Shown here in pieces: positions 59,295-64,000 of a stretch of DNA of 64,000 nt. Position 1 is the stretch's first letter; each line of letters begins with the position of its first letter. The stretch comes from Phaeosaccion multiseriatum (lineage: Eukaryota > Ochrophyta, other classes): NCBI GenBank assembly GCA_965112735.1, contig OZ218962.1:3162001-3226000 (forward strand), in the 5' to 3' direction. A program made the translations under genes and the position numbers. The notes under the pieces were generated by a model. The model did no database searches. It worked only from the letters and a program-made list of their open reading frames with translations, and was not told the DNA's origin.

Positions 59295-59495
59295 ATGGGA
59301 AAGGTTCACGGCTCGCTCACGCGAGCAGGGAAGGTCAAGGGGCAGACCCCCAAGGTTGACCGCCAGGAGAAGAAGAAGCAGCCCCGAGGACGCGCGAAGA
59401 AGCGCATGCAGTACAACAGGCGTTACGTCAATGTTGTGACGGGCATGGGAGGCAAGAAGCTTGGCCCCAACTCCAACGCTGCCAAGGTCGCATAA
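59295..59495 (+). CDS. RPS30: 40S ribosomal protein eS30
   Basis: 66 residues beginning [20 protein letters not shown], then [20 protein letters not shown] and FVNVV-like [17 protein letters not shown]. This matches eS30 (FAU C-terminal part) along its whole length. No ubiquitin-like (FUBI) domain precedes it: the upstream sequence after the putative acceptor is out of frame with the ATG, so the gene encodes eS30 alone, as in plants and yeast. It is a structural component of the small subunit near the decoding site. Intronless coding part; a leader intron is likely. Confidence 0.95.
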   Translation: MGKVHGSLTRAGKVKGQTPKVDRQEKKKQPRGRAKKRMQYNRRYVNVVTGMGGKKLGPNSNAAKVA

Positions 59496-60931
59496 GCATG
59501 GCTTGACTTGTGCATGCTGCTGCTCAGAGCAGCAGCAACGGTGTAGACCTGAGGGGGGAGGGGGGGCGCAGAGAAGGAGACCTTGCCGCACCATCGAGTG
59601 CGAGGAGAAGGAATGCGATGGACTTGTGGGCTTTCTGCGGGTTGAGGGGCGGGGATGAGGGGCAGGCGCGAGTGCGGCAGTGGGGTGGGTAGAGCGGCGT
59701 CAGCAGCAGGACCACCACCATCAGCAGCACGAATCATTTGTTTCGGTCTTTCACCTCTTGTGCGGGAGGGCGGAGCAGCAGCAGCGCTGGTGCTCTTCTT
59801 TGGGCTGTGCCCTTTGCCGACCGACTCTGTACAGCGGGCGGATGCGGGCCATCGTCTGCAGGTATCACTTCGCAGTGAGCGGCGTAGACCTCGGGCTTGG
59901 GCCGCTAACGCGTGAATGGGGACAAACAATTACCATACCATCCTCGGTCTCCTCCAGCGCTGTCCCTGTGAGGGTCTGTGCCTTTCGTCGGCCCGTCGCC
60001 GGGTATCTCCGCAGCCGTGTTTTTACACACCCGGAGGCATCCTTCTTGTGGCTGACCCTACTGAATCCTTCGGTAGAAGCGAAGCTAGCCCTCTCTGACC
60101 GTTCTCTGACCGCTCCAATCGCACTCAGCGATCTTCCTGCTGGTCTGACTGTCGAGTCTGGCCCCTATCCGTCCCTCCCAACTCACCCCCCCCCCCAGGT
60201 GCTCTGTGTGTGTGTGGTGTGTGAATGAGCTTTGAACGCGCAGGGGAAGCTTTCTTGTCATGTACGACTGCACAAGTCAAACTTGTGGGGTTTGATATTG
60301 ATGTTGCCTTGTGTGGTTAGGACGCCAGCACCCTCCCACCCCGGATCTATCTATTTCCTATGTATTTCAAATGGTATGTACACGCCCCACAGAGGCATCT
60401 CAAAGTCCGCAGTGTCCCCCGATATGGACACTCGCTGCCGCTAGCCGCCGCCGCTGCCCCTCCAGAACCTCGACGATGTGATGATGTTAGAGGCATACGG
60501 TGTGCTTCCTCCGAGCCAAAGCACGCCGGCCGCTGCTGACATCAGCTCAGGCGTTACGCCATACGGTTGTCCGCCCGGTAGGCCGCGGCCCGGGCACACG
60601 CACCCACGCAGGCCCGCAGAGAAACAACTTCCTGCCAAACGTGACCATCCCCTCCGCCTCCATGTTGACTGCAGAGCCTCGCTTTCCCTCCTTCTCCGTC
60701 TCGTTCGTCGCGCCAACGTGAGCATAGAGCACAGCCAGCCCTCAGCCCCGCCTTGTCCACCACAAAGTAGTGGGCATCCGAGCCTCGTGAGGACCCAACA
60801 CTGCACAGCACAGCACAGCACGGAAGGTTTGGTGGCTGGGGCAGCGCTATAATGTATGGCACTACGAGCCCGAACCACAGGCATGCGGGCATATGGGCAG
60901 GAATGCGTCACAGCCGCACACCCCCGGCCTG

Positions 60932-60962
<31 letters not shown>

Positions 60963-61162
60963 AAAAATCCCCCCCCTCAGCAAAAGCCTCCGGCAGCAAA
61001 CGCTGTAAAAAAGCCCGCCCCACCCCCCACCCCCAAACTTCAAATCTTGTCTTGGCACACTAATTGGACCCTCTCCAGCCTTGCCCTAGTAGAGCAATTA
61101 GACCCTCCCTCGCCTTATGTGAGTAAGGCCCTCTTCGCCCACCTCCCCCGGGGGGGCCTTCG
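59496..61162. other. Long intergenic region between eS30 and the Rab-like gene
   Basis: 1.67 kb with only low-confidence frames. Notable: TGTTAGAGGCATACGG at 60486-60501, a (CT)n run at 60936-60962 and a CACAGCACAGCACAGCA run near 60810. Frames at 60440-61060 on both strands lack recognisable domains and splice structure. I see no supported gene. Confidence 0.5.
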
Positions 61163-62482
61163 CTACGACACGACGCAGCAGCCCCCCTGGGCCTTGGCCG
61201 CCGCCTTCTCCGCGGCGCGAAAGACGGTGTCATCGTCGAGCCCAAAGGTGCGCTGGCGAGAGAGCACCACACCCTGCCCCTGCTGCCCCTGCTGCCCCCC
61301 CTCCACGCCCCCTGGGGCACTCCCTCCAATCCCGCCCCCGACTCTCCCGGAGGCCGAGTCAAGCTGACTGAGGCTGAGAGAACTCTCGCTGGGGGACGGG
61401 CCCCAAATGGCGCCGACGCTCTCCGTGGAGTAAAAGTAGCCCAACTCGGCGAAGCGGCCCTTGCCTGCCTTGTTCTTGTCGACCCCATTGGAGGTTGCCC
61501 CATCCCCCCCCTCGGGCCCGCCCTGTTGGGCCTTTTTGCCCCCCTGCTTGGCTGCGCCCCGTCCCGACGCCAGGCGCTCCTCCAACTGAGCACTGAGGAT
61601 ATCCATCTGTGAGGCGTCCACCTTCTCCGCGGCCCGAGGCAGCACGCGCAGCAGCATCGTGGCGAGAGACAGTCCCACGTTGAGCCCCTCTTTGGCGGAT
61701 GTGAAGAACCAACACGAGAGGCCGTGTCGCACACACAGCCCGTCGAGGTAGGCCGGCTGCAGGTAGGATGGGCGCTGCGCCTCGGTCATGGACAGGTCTG
61801 GGAGATGGCAGTGGATGGATAATGGAACCGCATGGGCCAAGCGAGGAGGGGAGAGGAATCGGCCCAGCGGGAAGGTAAGACCCACAGCAGCGGCGTGCGC
61901 CTCAAAGGTCCTAAGTAGAAGGCTCTAAAAAAAAATGCCATCCCCTGGCGCCCAACGCACCTATCTTGTTGATAAGCAGCGCAACGGGGATGCCCGCGCT
62001 CTCCCCCGAGCTGCGGCCCGTACGCTCGTCCAGCGACATCTTCCACGCGCCCACGCCCTCAAAGGAGGACGCGTCGGTAGCGGAGCACACCACAAAGGCG
62101 CCGTGAAGGGCTTTGCACACGCTGCCCTTGATCTCGCGCTGACCGCCGTCGTAGTGGGGCGTCTTCCACAGAGTCAGGCCTACTCGGTAGTCGCCCACTT
62201 TGAGCTGGGGAGGGAGGGAGGGAGGGAGGGAGGGAGGTGTAAGGAGAGAGAGGCCCTTCACCCACGAGTTGATCCCTCTTTCTCCTCCTTCACCCTCGGA
62301 CCGCCCATACACCTCTACCCCACCTGCTTCTGCGTAAAGTCCAGCGCGGCGGAGGGCTCGTGCTCCTCCATAAAGGGCTTCTGCGTAATGTTCCGTAAGA
62401 TGGAGCTCTTTCCGGTGACCCCATCCCCGCAGAGGAGAAGTGAGAGTTTGATGCCGTCGTTCTTGGCGTTGGTCGGCGACAT
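61163..62482 (-). CDS. Divergent Rab-like small GTPase with C-terminal CAAX box
   Basis: Three-exon model (62482-62324, 62204-61961, 61797-61163), 345 residues, phases consistent. P-loop GDGVTGKSS (residues 19-27), NKIDL (132-136) and WFFTSAKEGLNV (SAK 168-170) identify a Ras/Rab-type G domain closest in pattern to Rab32-like proteins. The switch II motif is abnormal: the usual WDTAGQE is WKTPHYDGG, so the catalytic Gln and DTAG are missing and GTP hydrolysis may be weak or absent. A ~140-residue Gly/Ser/Gln-rich extension follows, ending CCVVS, which is a CAAX-type prenylation site (CVVS) rather than the usual Rab double-Cys end. Probable role is on an endomembrane; the partner is unknown. 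Intron 1 contains a (GGGA)n run at 62212-62236. Confidence 0.78.
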
Positions 62483-63299
62483 GAAACGCTGTGCGCGCGA
62501 CTGGGAAGGTTTCCGTTGCAGCCGCCTGTCCGTGCAAAGGGGAGAGTAAGGGTGAGCGGAGAGGAGGGGAAAGGGGAGAGAGAAACAAACGCGTTTTCAC
62601 GCCGAGACGCAAGCTGACTTACCCTACGGACAGCTGCTTCCCTGTGGCCTGCAGGGAACTCGCCCTCCTGTGAGGAGGGGGGAAGGGAAACGGCCGAGAG
62701 CAAAGACATGTCAGCAATGGCATCCTCTCTCGATTGTCCCTCCCATACTCGCCATTGCCTTCCTGCCCCTTTTCCTCTTGCCTGCAGGACTCACCCTGTG
62801 GACAGCGGTGGCGGGGGGGCGGCGTGCCTGGCGGGGCCGCCGCTGCTGCTGCTGCTGCGGGGGATGGGGCGTGGTGGCGACGACGACATGGCCCCCTTCT
62901 GTTGCTGCTGGTACCACCACTTACTGCTTCCAAAGCTCCCACAGAAGCGTGTGTGCGTCTATGCCAACGATATTAAAGCAGCGACTATTCTGCGCAGGCT
63001 CCTGAGTGAGAGCTAAACCGCTCCTTCCCCCCACACCTGCAAAATGCTTTCGTGCCGTGTATGCCCTTCTCCCACAGATCACTCCGCGCTGTGTTGCTCT
63101 TTTCCCCTTTTTGCTCCACAACTTCGGGTTCTGTGGGAAGAATAAGGCAATGGGAAAGTCGACACGTTTTGGAACATCCCTTCCACCCCTCTGCTGCGTG
63201 CTTCGTGGGGTTGGGTCCTGGGCAAACCAACGTGAAGACAGAGTGGAATGAGGAGACCTATCGAGGCTGCTGCACAGAACGAGGAGCAGCGCCTTGGAA
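62483..63299. promoter_or_regulatory. Shared upstream region of the Rab-like gene and the gene at 63300
   Basis: 817 bp between divergent starts. Contains CTG-rich sequence (62840-62860) and several donor- and acceptor-like sites that might be leader exons, but no open frame I can support. Confidence 0.35.
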
Positions 63300-63630
63300 A
63301 TGGAGCCCAATGGCTTCTTTCGAGGGGCGAAGGGAGCCCAGATGCTGGCCCAGTTCAGGGCGGTGGCTGAGCATGACACACCGGAAGGACCAGCGTCAAG
63401 TCCTGGTGGAGCTGCGGAGGCAGGAGAGGCTTTTGGAAGGGCCGGACCGGAAGGAGGGCGTGGAGGACACACAGCGGGCGCGGTGGAGGCTTACACCGCT
63501 GCTGCTGCCGACGACTTTGCCAGGCGGAGGAGGAAGAGGAGCTTGCCTCTGCAGCTGACGCCCCTCCACTTCTCCCAAGAGGCGCTGCGGACGCTGCCCT
63601 TCCGCCTCGTACCTCAGAGAGACTCCTCAG
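63300..63630 (+). CDS. First exon of an unknown gene (continues beyond the window or in unresolved exons)
   Basis: Open frame from ATG at 63300 (in-frame stop 48 bases upstream) to a donor GACTCCTCAG|GTAGGT, 110 codons plus one base. Starts MEPNGFFRGAKGAQMLAQFR, then a Gly/Ala/Glu-rich stretch and a basic segment (FARRRRKRSLPLQLTP) followed by SQEALRTLPFRLVPQRDSS. The basic stretch could be a nuclear localisation signal. I do not recognise the family. The next ~370 bp are simple repeat. Confidence 0.55.
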
Positions 63631-63739
63631 GTAGGTGGTTGGTCTTCCTCCAATCTCCCCTCTCCCTCCCTAGCTCCCTCCCTCATTCCCTCCTTCTCTT
63701 TTCCTCATGTTCTAACTACCGAACCACTTCGCTCTATAA

Positions 63740-63990
63740 TGTAACTCACTCACTCCCTCCCTCCCTCACTCACTCACTCGCTCACTCGCTCACTCACTCG
63801 CTCACTCACTCACTCACTCACTCACTCACTCACTCACTCACTCACTCACTCACTCACTCACTCACTCACTCACTCACTCAACCACTCAACCACTCACTCA
63901 CTCACTACTCACTCACTCAGTCACTCACTCAGTCACTCACTCACTCACTCACTCACTCACTCCCTCACCCTCTCACTGACTCACCCTCTT
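63740..63990 (+). repeat. (CTCA)n microsatellite at the right edge
   Basis: Long CTCA tetranucleotide run with CTCG, CTCC and CAGT variants, probably within the first intron of the gene starting at 63300. The true length may exceed the window. Confidence 0.95.
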
Positions 63991-64000
63991 ACTCGCTCCA

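Noticed and set aside
60441-61058. Frames on both strands between eS30 and the Rab-like gene
   Set aside because: No domain, no consistent splice sites and no conserved motif that I can recognise.

Overview
The window is nuclear DNA of a eukaryote. Its genes are split by short GT-AG introns (mostly 100-700 bp), carry long low-complexity insertions, and encode spliceosomal, exosome and cytosolic ribosome proteins. Expanded C-C-C-H zinc-finger arrays, intronless FNIP-repeat proteins and a Crypton-type tyrosine recombinase together suggest a stramenopile (heterokont) alga or a related protist. That placement is inference; no rRNA or organelle marker is present.

Layout. 1-8300: a tandem array of four minus-strand genes for arrays of 25-residue zinc fingers (first cut by the window edge), separated by homologous CAG- and poly-G-rich spacers. 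8384-12030 (-): an AAAP amino-acid transporter, head-to-head with 12389-15437 (+), the spliceosomal cyclophilin CWC27. 15747-16160 (-): a small basic protein. 16275-24574 (+): three tandem intronless FNIP-repeat genes. 24739-33045 (-): a 13-exon nuclear exosome nuclease (RRP6/EXOSC10), head-to-head with 33468-36860 (+), a two-domain universal-stress-like protein. 36861-40599: gene-free and repeat-rich, with a 1.55 kb (GGGA)n tract inside fold-back repeats. 40600-46495 (+): a secreted Cys-rich protein gene invaded by three mobile elements (an LTR-flanked satellite element and two fold-back elements, one inside the last exon). 46959-50518: a Crypton-like element with a spliced recombinase gene. 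50790-55475 (+): TMEM260-like glycosyltransferase. 55746-58814 (-): RIOK3 kinase, head-to-head with 59295-59495 (+), ribosomal protein eS30. 61163-62482 (-): a divergent Rab-like GTPase, head-to-head with a partial gene at 63300 (+).

The housekeeping genes sit mainly as head-to-head pairs with 0.36-0.8 kb shared promoters, and many act in RNA or ribosome biology (CWC27, RRP6, RIOK3, eS30). The accessory parts are two tandem families of modular repeat proteins whose repeat number and variable positions differ between copies, plus mobile DNA whose target-site duplications can be read directly.

The most unusual observations are: a ~17-bp motif (CAGCAGTTGGTGATACA) recurring in several unrelated genes in different frames and on both strands; a 316-bp insertion in a zinc-finger gene that brings splice sites restoring the frame; and a pair of identical 224-bp LTR-like repeats around a 113-bp satellite. 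Exon models were made by eye from splice consensus and frame continuity and need transcript support.
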